64,000 nt of DNA, from contig NZ_CAJOCF010000001.1 in assembly GCF_905332535.1 (NCBI RefSeq), forward strand, positions 62,001 through 126,000. Direction: 5' to 3'. The position numbers and the translations under genes were made by a program. This document shows, piece by piece, positions 35,575 to 44,614 of this stretch (its first letter is position 1; each line of letters opens with the position of its first letter). The notes under the pieces are model-generated. The model did no database searches and had not been told where the DNA came from. It saw nothing but the letters and a program-made list of their open reading frames with translations. This DNA is from Latilactobacillus fragifolii (lineage in GTDB: Bacteria; Bacillota; Bacilli; Lactobacillales; Lactobacillaceae).

Positions 35575-35639
35575 TATTTACCAGATTAAAAAGCCTACCT
35601 ACTATCATAGAATTCCCAGACTGCTTTTTATTTCCTGGG

Positions 35640-36302
35640 TTAATTCCCGAAAACAGCTAACGTGGTCTTGGTCGCCTTTTGGGTCTTTATGAGTTCGCCC
35701 TGAATACACCATCTGCGGATCGTTTTGTCACAGGTAATCAATGTCACCATCTTGCGGCCTGGTACATCATCGATGACTTGTACGTCATATGGGCTGATTG
35801 AAGCCTTGTAATCAACTTTATACGTGTAGACTTTTTCCATATCCGTTAGATAAATCTTATCGCCGACGCGCACATTTTCAAGTGGCAGGAAGATATTCTG
35901 GAAAGAATGGCCCGCTAAAGCGTAGTTGTTGGCTGCCCCCATTTGTTGGTCAGGTTTCATTGTGCCGCCGCCTTGAGCCATTGTATCCTCTGAGACACCT
36001 TTCATGACCGGCAGTGCCATCTTGACACTTGGAAGCGCAACTTTCCCTAAAACAATCACATCGTCACTAACAGCAGCCTTCAAAATCTGTTTTGTATTAA
36101 GCGAAGCAACTTTATTAAAATCAAAATTCGCTTTTTTATGCTGATTTTTCTTAATTTGAGCAGCTGTGACATCCATCTGACGATGCGCCATTATTTTAAC
36201 TAACTGGTTGCGGATTGGATTAATGAAAACCAGTGCTAATCCAATCACTAACAGAATGGCTAAAAGGCCATTAATTAATCTGTTGCTTATTTTTTTTGGC
36301 AT
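35640..36302 (-). CDS. srtA: Class A sortase
   Basis: 220 residues from ATG 36302 (MPKKISNR). An upstream TTG/GTG start is possible, but the membrane anchor then gains only a short leader. One N-terminal membrane segment (LLAILLVIGLALVFI) precedes the sortase domain. Catalytic His in LAGHSFQN, Cys in TLITCDKT and the following Arg in the RRW segment. It anchors LPxTG-type surface proteins to peptidoglycan. No sortase substrate gene lies in this window, so it is likely the housekeeping sortase. GAAGGG stands ~12 nt upstream of the start. Confidence 0.92.
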   Translation of the reverse strand: MPKKISNRLINGLLAILLVIGLALVFINPIRNQLVKIMAHRQMDVTAAQIKKNQHKKANFDFNKVASLNTKQILKAAVSDDVIVLGKVALPSVKMALPVMKGVSEDTMAQGGGTMKPDQQMGAANNYALAGHSFQNIFLPLENVRVGDKIYLTDMEKVYTYKVDYKASISPYDVQVIDDVPGRKMVTLITCDKTIRRWCIQGELIKTQKATKTTLAVFGN

Positions 36303-36348
36303 AACAGTTAAACCCTTCACTAGAATTCCCAATTATTGTAACACATAA

Positions 36349-36382
36349 AAACGCACACCCTAAAAATTGCGGCTGTGCGTTT
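36349..36382 (-). terminator. Terminator of the purine permease gene
   Basis: AAACGCACA pairs with TGTGCGTTT, and on the reverse strand a T run follows. It lies 6 bp after the permease stop. Confidence 0.75.
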
Positions 36383-36387
36383 GTCGT

Positions 36388-37698
36388 TTATTTAACGTTT
36401 AAGATGTACATGAAGGCCACGAAAACAAAGAATAAAACATACATAATTGGATGAATCTCTTTGCGACGACCAGCGGTTATCATTGTGATTGGATAGACGA
36501 TAAAGCCTAACGCAATGCCATCAGAAATACTGTAAGTCAGTGGCATGCCTAAAACGATTAAGAAGGCCGGAATTGCAATTTCTAATTTTTCCCAGTCAAT
36601 TTTCTTCAATGATTGGGCCATTAAAACGCCGACAATCACTAATGCGGGGGCCGTCACTTGTGACGTAACAACTGTCAATAATGGTGAAAAGAATAAACTG
36701 AAGACAAATAACACCCCTGTCACGACGGCCGTTAAACCAGTCCGACCACCAACAGCAATCCCCGCGGATGATTCAACAAAGGCCCCAACTGGTGACGTTC
36801 CTAGCAATGAGCCAGCTAACATAGCGGTTGAATCTGATACCAAAGCTTTGCCAACACGGGGCATCTTGTTATCTTTCATAAAACCCGCTTGTTCGGCTAA
36901 ACCAACCAAGGTGCCAGCTGTATCGAAGAATGTGACCAACAAGAAGGTTAACACAACGACCCACATTTGAACGGTGTTGATATCGCCAATGTGATTTAGA
37001 CCAGCTAAGAAAGTGGGTTTTAAACTTGGCGCAGCTGCAACAAAGTGCGTTGGCAACTGAATTAAGCCGCTGATGGCCCCAACGATTGAGGTTAAAAGCA
37101 TCCCAATAAAGATCGCCCCTGGCACTTTACGCACCATTAAAATAACGGTAATAATTAATCCAAAAACAGTTAACCAAGTCGTTCCTTGCGAGAAATCTCC
37201 CAAACCAACAACGGTTGATTTGTTCGCAATAATCAAACCACCACCATGTAATCCGATGAAAGCAACAAACATCCCAATTCCAGCCGAAATCGCTAATTTC
37301 ATATTTCGTGGAATGGCATCAATAATCATTTCCCGTAACTTAAAGACAGTAATCAACATGAAAATTAATGACGCTACAAATACACCCGCTAAGGCTGTTT
37401 GCCATGACACACCCATTCCGATCACCACTGAATAACTAAAAAAGGCATTAATTCCTAGAGCCGGTGCGGTTGCGATTGGGTATTTAGCATATAACCCCAT
37501 CAAGAAACAGCCAATCGCACTTGCTAATGCTGTGGCTGCAAAAACAGCCCCTTTATCCATCCCTGAATCGCCTAAAACGCTCGGGTTAACGAATAAAATA
37601 TAAACCATTGAAATAAATGTGGTGAATCCTGCTAGGATTTCCCGTTGCACTGTTGAATGTTGTTCTTCTATCCCGAAGAAACGACTTACTCTTTCCAT
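36388..37698 (-). CDS. pbuG: NCS2/AzgA-family guanine/hypoxanthine permease
   Basis: 436 residues from ATG 37698 (MERVSRFFG), with GAGGAG 8 nt upstream. The longer frame to 37836 crosses the promoter. About 12 membrane segments. AzgA/PbuG features include REILAGFTTFISMVYILFVNP at the N-terminus, APALGINAFFSY in TM3, TFFDTAGTLVGLAEQAG in TM8, and ESSAGIAVGGRTGLTAVVTG in TM10. It imports hypoxanthine and guanine, or adenine, by proton symport. It follows purA, which makes adenylosuccinate, so salvage and synthesis are neighbours. No purine riboswitch is visible upstream. Confidence 0.9.
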   Translation of the reverse strand: MERVSRFFGIEEQHSTVQREILAGFTTFISMVYILFVNPSVLGDSGMDKGAVFAATALASAIGCFLMGLYAKYPIATAPALGINAFFSYSVVIGMGVSWQTALAGVFVASLIFMLITVFKLREMIIDAIPRNMKLAISAGIGMFVAFIGLHGGGLIIANKSTVVGLGDFSQGTTWLTVFGLIITVILMVRKVPGAIFIGMLLTSIVGAISGLIQLPTHFVAAAPSLKPTFLAGLNHIGDINTVQMWVVVLTFLLVTFFDTAGTLVGLAEQAGFMKDNKMPRVGKALVSDSTAMLAGSLLGTSPVGAFVESSAGIAVGGRTGLTAVVTGVLFVFSLFFSPLLTVVTSQVTAPALVIVGVLMAQSLKKIDWEKLEIAIPAFLIVLGMPLTYSISDGIALGFIVYPITMITAGRRKEIHPIMYVLFFVFVAFMYILNVK

Positions 37699-37765
37699 AA
37701 CGACTCCTCTAAACCGACTAATTTTCCCACTATCTTTTTCGTGGTAATGTGTGTATAATACTGAC

Positions 37766-37847
37766 TGGTGCCAAACCCATGAGAATGAAAGTTTGTTGGC
37801 GTGTTTAACGACCCGTTTAGAAAACGAACTTTGCATTCTCTTTTTTT
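37766..37847 (+). ncRNA. Candidate small RNA between purA and pbuG, opposite strand
   Basis: A hairpin of GAGAATG(C)AAAGTT-type arms (37781-37794 with 37826-37840) is followed on the + strand by seven Ts (37841-37847), a good rho-independent terminator. Both neighbouring genes are on the - strand, so it terminates neither. A TATAAT at 37754-37759 would start a ~82-nt transcript just upstream of the hairpin. The -35 region is weak. The RNA would be antisense to the pbuG leader. Confidence 0.35.
37821..37832. promoter_or_regulatory. PurBox-like motif before pbuG
   Basis: AAAACGAACTTT resembles the Gram-positive PurR box with its CGAAC core. A very similar motif stands upstream of purA (39251). 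Confidence 0.35.
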
Positions 37848-37867
37848 ATGCTCTTTTTCAGTAATGC

Positions 37868-39148
37868 CTACCAGATAGCAGACAAGACATTCGTTTGTTC
37901 CCGATCAGGACCAACAGCAAAGGTTGCTAATGGTAAATCAACTAATTCTTGAATCCGTTCCACATAGCGCCGCGCATTGGCTGGTAAATCTTCAAGCGTC
38001 TTAGCACCCGTGATATCTTCATCCCAACCAGGTAATTCTTCATAAATCGGTGTACAACGTTCTAACTCGCGGAGACTTGCTGGATAACGATCAATTCGTT
38101 CGCCATCTAATTCGTATGCCACACAGATTTTCAATGTTTTAATTCCCGTTAGGACGTCCACGCAGTTTAGTGATAATTGGGTCACGCCTGCCACTCGTTT
38201 TGAATGCCGTAGCACCACTGAGTCGAACCAACCAACTCGTCTTGGACGACCCGTTACAGTGCCGTATTCATGGCCGGCTTCACGAATGAAATCGCCAATC
38301 TTATCATCTAATTGGGTCGGAAATGGGCCATCACCAACCCGTGAAGTATAGGCTTTAGCGACACCAACCACTTCGTCAATCCGTGAAGCACCCACGCCGG
38401 AGCCCGTTGAAACGCCCCCAGCCGGATTCGATGACGTCACAAATGGATAGGTGCCTTGATCGATATCTAATAAAATCCCTTGAGCCCCTTCGAATAAGAC
38501 ATTCCCCTTTTGATCCAAAACATCATTCAAAACAACTGAAGTATCACAAACATATTGTTTAATTTCTTGGCCATATTGGTAATATTCTGCAAACATTGCC
38601 GCATAGTCAAGCGGGGCAACGCCGTAGATTTTAGTAAAGAGCGCATTTTTTTCGTCTAAGTTTTGTTTTAATTTAGTTGCAAAGAGTTCCTTGTCCAATA
38701 AATCGGCAATCCGAATCCCGCTCCGAGCGGCTTTATCCATATAGGCTGGGCCAATCCCCCGATTAGTTGTCCCAATCTTTTGATCACCCTTAGCTGCTTC
38801 TTGTAAGCCATCCAATTTAGAATGATAGGGCAAGATGATATGGGCTCGGTCTGATACTCTTAATTGGCTCACATTAATCCCTTGACCCGTTAAGTATTTC
38901 AATTCAGAAACGAGGGTTTTCGGATTCACAACGACCCCGTTGCCAATCACACTGAGTTTATCACTGTTAAAAATCCCAGATGGAATTAATTGTAAATGAT
39001 AAGTTGTGTCATTCAACTGAATGGTATGCCCTGCATTGTCGCCACCTTGATAACGCGCGATTGCATCCGCATTCTGACCTAAAAAGTCAGTAATCTTGCC
39101 TTTACCTTCATCGCCCCACTGCGTTCCAACAACTACTACAGATGTCAT
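37868..39148 (-). CDS. purA: Adenylosuccinate synthetase
   Basis: 426 residues from ATG 39148 ([18 protein letters not shown]), with AAGGAG 9 nt upstream. The frame to 39175 adds only nine unlikely residues. GDEGKGK P-loop and catalytic Asp near the N-terminus, [39 protein letters not shown] and [10 protein letters not shown] are all present. It converts IMP, aspartate and GTP into adenylosuccinate in AMP synthesis. It has no obvious terminator before the pbuG leader. A PurBox-like CGAACTTT stands ~105 bp upstream. Confidence 0.98.
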   Translation of the reverse strand: MTSVVVVGTQWGDEGKGKITDFLGQNADAIARYQGGDNAGHTIQLNDTTYHLQLIPSGIFNSDKLSVIGNGVVVNPKTLVSELKYLTGQGINVSQLRVSDRAHIILPYHSKLDGLQEAAKGDQKIGTTNRGIGPAYMDKAARSGIRIADLLDKELFATKLKQNLDEKNALFTKIYGVAPLDYAAMFAEYYQYGQEIKQYVCDTSVVLNDVLDQKGNVLFEGAQGILLDIDQGTYPFVTSSNPAGGVSTGSGVGASRIDEVVGVAKAYTSRVGDGPFPTQLDDKIGDFIREAGHEYGTVTGRPRRVGWFDSVVLRHSKRVAGVTQLSLNCVDVLTGIKTLKICVAYELDGERIDRYPASLRELERCTPIYEELPGWDEDITGAKTLEDLPANARRYVERIQELVDLPLATFAVGPDREQTNVLSAIW

Positions 39149-39250
39149 ATAAACATACTCCTTATTCGAACCCATCTTCAGATTCGCTATTTAAACCCTA
39201 AAACTCACAGAAATTATTGTAGCAAAAAACCAATGCAAAATCAATATAAA

Positions 39251-39262
39251 AGACGAACTTTA
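39251..39262. promoter_or_regulatory. PurBox-like motif before purA
   Basis: AGACGAACTTTA shares the ACGAACTTT core with the motif upstream of pbuG. It lies about 105 bp upstream of the purA start. Confidence 0.35.
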
Positions 39263-39413
39263 AAATGTTCTAATAGGCTTTATCTATTTTAAATCTTAAC
39301 GATACGTATAATCCAAAAAATAATAAAGCAAATCACGAACAATAATTCTCGTTTTGACAGGTGTTCATTAAAAAAATACAATATAACCACATCTAACACT
39401 AAAGGAGTTCATC

Positions 39414-40547
39414 ATGGTTTACGTCAGCAATATCATTACTGCGGCAATTGCCTTCCCATTTGTCGCAATTATCTTAACTGTGCCACTGTTAGTTTATCAC
39501 TATCACCGTTATGGTTCGCTAACCATCATGCGCAGTGTAATTCTCTACAGTTTCATGTTCTATCTAGTAGCCGCTTACTGTTTAATTATTCTGCCATTGC
39601 CACCGCGCTCAGTGGTCGCTCATTTAACCACTCCGCGTTATAATCTAGTTCCTTTCATGTTTGTCCGAGAATTTGTCCACGCGACCCATCTTGTTTTAAC
39701 CCAACCAAGTTCGTATCTTGCAACGCTTAAACAAGCTGCGACAATTCAGCCCTTATTTAACGTCTTTTTAACTGTTCCATTTGGTATTTATTTACGTTAC
39801 TTCTTTAAGATGTCTTTCAAACGGACCTTATTACTTAGTTTCACGTTATCCCTATTCTTCGAACTGACCCAACTATCGGGCCTTTATGGTATCTATCCTC
39901 GGCCCTATCGGTTATTCGATGTTGATGACTTACTGCTCAACACGTCTGGTGGCCTACTTGGATTCTATCTCCAGCCGATGGTCACTTTCTTTTTACCAAC
40001 TCGTGAAAGTTTGGATCAAGCAGCCTATGATCGCGGTCAAAAAGTGAGCTATTTCCGCCGCTTATTGGCACTTGCAATTGACTACTGTGTTTTGAGCATC
40101 ATCACTTTTGTAATTACTGTTATCTGGCGATTACTAAAACTACCCGCCATTCATTCTGCAGTCCTTCAATACTGCTTAGCAACTGGTGCTTATTTCTTAA
40201 TACTCCCCATCCTTTGGCGTGGTAAAACTTTCGGTCAAGCCCTTTTGCAGCTACAAATTGTCGCTAACCATCATCAGCGTTGGGCTATCTTCTGGCGCCA
40301 ATTACTCCTATTTTTCATCGTCATACCAAGTTTTCAACTTTGGCGTATCATCTTGGATGCCGCTGTTGCTAGTGGCCAACAACATTTTGACGTCTATCTC
40401 TTTATTACCGGCCTGTCACTTTTACCACCACTGTTGTTCACCGGTAATTTCTTATTAAGTTGGGTGACCAAACGCCCCCAATTATTCTATGAAAAGCTCA
40501 CCCACACACGGGTCATTAGTAGCATTCACCCCGCGCAGCAACCTTAA
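39414..40547 (+). CDS. VanZ-like domain fused to an RDD domain, membrane protein
   Basis: 377 residues with ~8 membrane segments. Residues ~1-200 are a VanZ-like domain (YNLVPF, then FELTQLSGLYGIYPRPYRLFDVDDLLLNTSGGLLGF). Residues ~215-370 are an RDD domain (FRRLLALAIDYCVLSI, WRGKTFGQALLQLQIV). AAGGAG lies 7 nt before the ATG. VanZ homologues occur in many Firmicutes without any vancomycin cluster; a link to envelope-targeting compounds is known for only a few. It is monocistronic and divergent from purA. Confidence 0.85.
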   Translation: MVYVSNIITAAIAFPFVAIILTVPLLVYHYHRYGSLTIMRSVILYSFMFYLVAAYCLIILPLPPRSVVAHLTTPRYNLVPFMFVREFVHATHLVLTQPSSYLATLKQAATIQPLFNVFLTVPFGIYLRYFFKMSFKRTLLLSFTLSLFFELTQLSGLYGIYPRPYRLFDVDDLLLNTSGGLLGFYLQPMVTFFLPTRESLDQAAYDRGQKVSYFRRLLALAIDYCVLSIITFVITVIWRLLKLPAIHSAVLQYCLATGAYFLILPILWRGKTFGQALLQLQIVANHHQRWAIFWRQLLLFFIVIPSFQLWRIILDAAVASGQQHFDVYLFITGLSLLPPLLFTGNFLLSWVTKRPQLFYEKLTHTRVISSIHPAQQP

Positions 40548-40657
40548 AAAAGCCTTAAAATCATCTTTAATTCCTAAAAATAGTTAAAATCGAATACTTT
40601 ACGGCTTGAATTAGCTATACTAAAGATATCATTTACTTTCAGAAAGGATTATTGCTT

Positions 40658-41605
40658 ATGCTTAACAAATTTAAGTTCCTCATCCCCATTGCATTGATTG
40701 CCATTATTGGTCTAAGCGCCCAAACCGTCTTTGCCGACAGCACGTCATCGTGGGACAAACCAGTGGCCACGGTTGGGACTAGCCTTTCTAGCACCCAAAA
40801 AGCCGAGACACTCAAGACACTCGAAAACGCCGCCAATGTCACGGACGTCAGTGAGCTAACAGTAACCGGCTCAACCCTTGTAAAATATCTTGATCAAAAT
40901 CAACAAACATTTAACGCCAACTCGAGTGTTTACTCGAGTGCTTTAATTCAAAAAAATAGCAGCAATACCGGTATCAATGTCAAAATTATTGACTTTAATG
41001 GCCGGAACAACATTACAACAATTACAGCTAATCAATATAAAAATGCGGCCTTAACCGCCGGTATCACCAACGCGACGATTTACGTGACTTCCGCAATTCC
41101 AATCGATGGTTCTGGCGCTTTAGCTGGGGTCTACGCTGCTTTCGCTGAAAATGGTGATTCACTCAACCAAGCGCAAGTGACAGCTGCCCAAGATGAAATG
41201 AGCACTCTTAGCGACATCACACAGGCCAATAAAGGCACCGATGGTTATTCAGACTCCCAATTGAACAATGCCGTCACCGGCGCCAAAAAAGACATGGCCA
41301 ATAAGGGAAATCACCTAACCGTTAACCAAATTACTACCATCGTCAACAATCAACTCGAACAAAACAACCTCACCAATATCATCAACAATAACCAAAAACA
41401 ACAAATCATCAATGTTCTCGTCAAAATTCAAGATTCTGGCGCTTTGAATTCAGATGATTTCAAAAATCAAGCCGGCAAGTTAATGAATAATATCCAAAGT
41501 GGCGCGAAAAATATCTTCAATAAGCTCAACACCCAAAGCAATCGGAATTTCATTCAAAAACTTTTTGATAGCATGGCTAATTTCTTCAAAGGACTATTTA
41601 ACTAA
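40658..41605 (+). CDS. Secreted DUF1002-domain protein
   Basis: 315 residues from ATG 40658, with AAAGGA ~10 nt upstream. A TTG two codons earlier is too close to the ribosome site. A Sec signal peptide (LNKFKFLIPIALIAIIGLSAQTVFA, cleavage after VFA-D) is followed by the DUF1002 region, rich in Asn, Gln and Thr (VKIIDFNGRNNITTITANQYKNAALTAGI, SAIPIDGSGALAGVYAAF). No anchor motif, so it is probably released or loosely wall-bound. Function unknown. A strong terminator shared with the PTS gene follows. Confidence 0.88.
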   Translation: MLNKFKFLIPIALIAIIGLSAQTVFADSTSSWDKPVATVGTSLSSTQKAETLKTLENAANVTDVSELTVTGSTLVKYLDQNQQTFNANSSVYSSALIQKNSSNTGINVKIIDFNGRNNITTITANQYKNAALTAGITNATIYVTSAIPIDGSGALAGVYAAFAENGDSLNQAQVTAAQDEMSTLSDITQANKGTDGYSDSQLNNAVTGAKKDMANKGNHLTVNQITTIVNNQLEQNNLTNIINNNQKQQIINVLVKIQDSGALNSDDFKNQAGKLMNNIQSGAKNIFNKLNTQSNRNFIQKLFDSMANFFKGLFN

Positions 41606-41614
41606 TAACACGCC

Positions 41615-41650
41615 AAAAAGCCCCGCAAACTGAAGTTTGCAGGGCTTTTT
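41615..41650. terminator. Bidirectional terminator
   Basis: AAAAAGCCCCGCAAAC pairs with GTTTGCAGGGCTTTTT (one mismatch) around TGAA. It serves the convergent DUF1002 and PTS genes. Confidence 0.9.
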
Positions 41651-41659
41651 ATTTATTCA

Positions 41660-43678
41660 TTATTTCGTTGTTGCTTTTAATGCCACTGCATCGGCAGCAA
41701 CTGTGGTGTCCATTGCATTAAATTTGATGTAATCAACAGCTGGCATGTTGGTAATAATCACCATCATTGCCGTCTTCTTACCAGCAGCAGTAATTTGCTC
41801 CAAATCAACCGTTGCTAATAAGTCACCATGTTTGATTGTCTGGCCTTCTTCCACAACGACTGCAAACGGGGCACCGTTTAATTCAACTGTATCAATCCCC
41901 ATGTGCACTAAGACTTCTAACCCATTCGTTGTTTTAATCCCAATGGCATGTTTCGTTGGGAAAACCGTCATGACAGTCCCATCAACTGGCGCGACAATTT
42001 TACCGTCGGTTGGAATGACAGCATAGCCATCACCAAGCATTTTTTGCGCAAAAGTTGGGTCATCAACGTTTTCAATATCGATTAATTCACCATTAGCAAC
42101 CGCGTAAAAAACATCTGTTTCCCCCGAGTGAATATCGCTATCAACCGCCGTTGCAACTGATGTAACAGCTGGTTCTGGCGTACTTGTTGCAATTGGTGTG
42201 TTGTGATTATAAAGTTCCCTTAAGGCATCGGCCACAAATTGCACTTCTGTCCCGATAATAATTTGAATGTTTGTTTTATCTAAAACGTTAATCCCAGCCG
42301 CCCCAGCCGCTTTAATCGCTGCTTGGTTGACATTGGCAGTGTCTTCTAATTGTAATCGAAGCCGCGTTGTACAGTTATCAATCACCTTGATATTGTCTTT
42401 ACCACCGATTGCAGCGTAGATCCGTTTTGCTTGGACCATGAACTTGTCGTCGGTAGCATCTGTTTCAACACCGGCAGTATCTTCATCGACAACATCTTCT
42501 GCTTCCCGGCCGGGGGTCATCAAGTTAAATTTCTTGATGGCAAAGTTGAACCCAAAGTAGTAGATAACTGCCATGACCATCCCTTCAACCAATAACATCA
42601 ATGGTTGATTAGCAACCGGGTTTTTCAGACTTAAAACATAATCGACTAACCCAGCACTAAATGCAAAACCGGCTGTCCAGTGGAAGAAAGCAGCGACGGC
42701 TAGTGAAATGCCTGTGAAAGCTGCATGCAATACATAAAGGGGCCATGCAACAAACATAAATGAGAATTCAAGTGGTTCTGTCACCCCGGTAAAGAATGAA
42801 GCAAAACCAGCGGCTAACATCAATGAAGCTGTTGCTTTACGCCGTTCTGGGCGGGCATTTTTGTAGATTGCGTAAGCACCAGCTGGTAACCCAAACATCA
42901 TCACTGGGAAGAAACCGGCTTGATACATTCCGGTCTTACCAATCACAGCTGACCCATTTGCAAGTGATTTTGCCCCTCCTAAGAAGTTGCCAATATCATT
43001 AATGTTGGCCACATCAAACCAGAAGACAGAATTTAAGGCATGGTGTAACCCAGTTGGAATTAGTAACCGGTTGAAGAATCCGTATAGACCGGCACCAACC
43101 CAACCCAATTTAGAGATTGCTTCACCAAATGAAACTAATACTGTAAAGACGGCTGGCCAAACGAAGTATAAGATAGCTGAAACAACCATCATTGCCGTTG
43201 CCGCCATAATTGGCACTAGACGCTTCCCACTAAAGAACGAAAGGGCCATTGGTAGCTTTACATTATGGAACCGATTGTACATCGCTGCTGCGATTAAACC
43301 GGCAATAATCCCGATTAAAACATTCCCTTCGATCTTACCAAAAGCTGGATTCACTTTAGCGACGGTTGATAATCCCTGCATTGCCTGGATTGAAGCAGGT
43401 GCCAAGATGGTCTTCGGCACTAAGAAAGCCACTAAACCAGCCAGAGCGGCTGCCCCATCTTGGTCCTTAGACATCCCCAAGGCTAGCCCAACGGCGAATA
43501 ATAATGGCAAGTTATTTAAAATTGCGCCGCCACCGGCTGATAAGAAAATTGTAAAAACATTTGCATTTGAATCGCCATTGCCAACCCAGTTGGCAATCCC
43601 CATTAAAATCGCGGCGGCTGGTAAAACAGCAACTGGCAGCATTAATGAACGACCCATTCGTTGTAAGTAACTCTTCAT
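41660..43678 (-). CDS. PTS permease EIICBA, N-acetylglucosamine/glucose type
   Basis: 672 residues from ATG 43678 (MKSYLQRMGRS) with GGAGAAC upstream; the frame to 43741 lacks a ribosome site. The EIIC domain (~1-380) has the sugar-binding GLHHALNSVFWFDV, GMYQAGFFPVMMFGLP and TGVTEPLEF motifs of the NagE type. EIIB (~420-500) has the phospho-Cys in DNCTTRLRL. EIIA (~535-672) has the phospho-His in LVHMGIDTVELNG. It takes up and phosphorylates GlcNAc or glucose. Two NagR-like operators and a cre-like site in its promoter region favour GlcNAc and carbon catabolite control. Confidence 0.92.
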   Translation of the reverse strand: MKSYLQRMGRSLMLPVAVLPAAAILMGIANWVGNGDSNANVFTIFLSAGGGAILNNLPLLFAVGLALGMSKDQDGAAALAGLVAFLVPKTILAPASIQAMQGLSTVAKVNPAFGKIEGNVLIGIIAGLIAAAMYNRFHNVKLPMALSFFSGKRLVPIMAATAMMVVSAILYFVWPAVFTVLVSFGEAISKLGWVGAGLYGFFNRLLIPTGLHHALNSVFWFDVANINDIGNFLGGAKSLANGSAVIGKTGMYQAGFFPVMMFGLPAGAYAIYKNARPERRKATASLMLAAGFASFFTGVTEPLEFSFMFVAWPLYVLHAAFTGISLAVAAFFHWTAGFAFSAGLVDYVLSLKNPVANQPLMLLVEGMVMAVIYYFGFNFAIKKFNLMTPGREAEDVVDEDTAGVETDATDDKFMVQAKRIYAAIGGKDNIKVIDNCTTRLRLQLEDTANVNQAAIKAAGAAGINVLDKTNIQIIIGTEVQFVADALRELYNHNTPIATSTPEPAVTSVATAVDSDIHSGETDVFYAVANGELIDIENVDDPTFAQKMLGDGYAVIPTDGKIVAPVDGTVMTVFPTKHAIGIKTTNGLEVLVHMGIDTVELNGAPFAVVVEEGQTIKHGDLLATVDLEQITAAGKKTAMMVIITNMPAVDYIKFNAMDTTVAADAVALKATTK

Positions 43679-43750
43679 ACGTTGTTCTCCATTCATTTTT
43701 TTCGTTAATATGATTAAATCATTAATGTAAATGATAAGCAAGCGCTTAAT

Positions 43751-43766
43751 AATCGGTATAGACCTT
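43751..43766. promoter_or_regulatory. NagR/DasR-like operator 1
   Basis: AATCGGTATAGACCTT has the GGTATAGACC core of GntR-type GlcNAc regulators (dre-like). It lies 73 bp upstream of the PTS start. Confidence 0.55.
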
Positions 43767-43778
43767 TATGAACAACGG

Positions 43779-43792
43779 TTAAAGCGGTTTCA
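43779..43792. promoter_or_regulatory. Candidate cre site of the PTS gene
   Basis: TTAAAGCGGTTTCA differs from the cre consensus TGAAANCGNTTTCA at one position. It lies between the two NagR-like boxes. A weaker AAGCGCTT palindrome stands at 43737-43750. Confidence 0.5.
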
Positions 43793-43806
43793 CAATTGTA
43801 AAAATT

Positions 43807-43822
43807 ATTGGTCTATACCTAA
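43807..43822. promoter_or_regulatory. NagR/DasR-like operator 2
   Basis: ATTGGTCTATACCTAA is close to the ATTGGTATAGACCAAT operator of NagR-type repressors. Together with the box at 43751 it brackets the PTS promoter. Confidence 0.6.
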
Positions 43823-43860
43823 ATAATCAACAAACCGTTCAGCTCCGCCAATCAAAAAAA

Positions 43861-43892
43861 CCGCTAGAACACTCTTTATGGTGTTCTAGCGG
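43861..43892 (-). terminator. Terminator of the acetyltransferase gene
   Basis: A perfect 12-bp stem (CCGCTAGAACAC and its complement) with an 8-nt loop, followed on the reverse strand by TTTTTTT. It lies 46 bp beyond the stop. Confidence 0.9.
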
Positions 43893-43938
43893 CTATTATA
43901 TAAACATTTTCCCCAATTTAGCAGTGCTTGGCAAACTA

Positions 43939-44556
43939 TTATTCATTAGCCAAAGCATCAAAATAATTTGCTTTTTGTTGCGCCCAATAAGCTTCTTCCG
44001 CCGCATCAATCGGCCGAAGTACCCGACATGGATTGCCGACTGCAATCACATTATCGGGAATGTCTTTGGTCACAACTGATCCGGAACCAATCACCACGTT
44101 ATTTCCAATGCTGACACCTGGATTAACAACGGTATTACCACCAATCCATACGTCATTCCCGATGGTGATTGGCTTACCATATTCCAAATCATCCCGGCGT
44201 TCTTGTGCGGTTGTTGGATGCCCAGCCGTGTACAGGCCTACTCGGGGACCAAAGAAAACGTGGTTTCCAATTGTCACTGGTGCTACATCGATGATAATAC
44301 AATCGTAATTCATATATACATGTTCACCAATACGTGTCTGACAACCATAATCCGTGCGAAATGGTGGTTCGATATATAAATCTGCACCACTTTTTGCAAA
44401 TAATTGTTGCGTTAATTCGCGGCGGTAAGCCTGTTGTTCTTCAGTCGTTTGATTGAACAGACGAGTAAGCACACGCGCGTGTTTCATATCGGCCCGCAAC
44501 TCTGGATCGTTCGCCCGATAAATTTGCCCGCCAATCATGCGGTTTTTTTCTGACAT
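43939..44556 (-). CDS. Maltose/galactoside O-acetyltransferase-like (left-handed beta-helix)
   Basis: 205 residues. An N-terminal Mac domain (MIGGQIYRANDPELRADMKHARVLTRLFN) is followed by hexapeptide repeats (IGNHVFFGP, IGNDVWIGGNTVVNPGVSIGNNVVIGSGSVV) and the catalytic His in YTAGHP. It transfers acetyl groups from acetyl-CoA to hydroxyls of sugars, perhaps to detoxify non-metabolised sugars. GGGGGAT lies before the ATG. Acceptor unknown. It is separate from the PTS gene, with its own terminator. Confidence 0.88.
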   Translation of the reverse strand: MSEKNRMIGGQIYRANDPELRADMKHARVLTRLFNQTTEEQQAYRRELTQQLFAKSGADLYIEPPFRTDYGCQTRIGEHVYMNYDCIIIDVAPVTIGNHVFFGPRVGLYTAGHPTTAQERRDDLEYGKPITIGNDVWIGGNTVVNPGVSIGNNVVIGSGSVVTKDIPDNVIAVGNPCRVLRPIDAAEEAYWAQQKANYFDALANE

Positions 44557-44614
44557 TTTTATCCCCCATCGCTACTAAAATCGGTGGGTCACAATAGTGC
44601 CCGACCTTTTTAAT

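Larger units (their letters stand above)
35169..35639. other. AT-rich intergenic region with several inverted repeats
   Basis: 471 bp without a credible gene. It contains three separate inverted repeats (35360-35401, 35463-35490, 35544-35574), listed on their own. The promoter of the unknown membrane protein must lie near its left end and the sortase terminator at its right end. Confidence 0.5.

Noticed and set aside
37698-37860. Purine riboswitch upstream of pbuG
   Set aside because: The leader lacks the conserved three-way junction bases of purine riboswitches; the hairpin present has its T run on the opposite strand.
39414-40547. Vancomycin/teicoplanin resistance gene
   Set aside because: VanZ-like domains are common in Firmicutes without a van cluster; no vanHAX genes are here.
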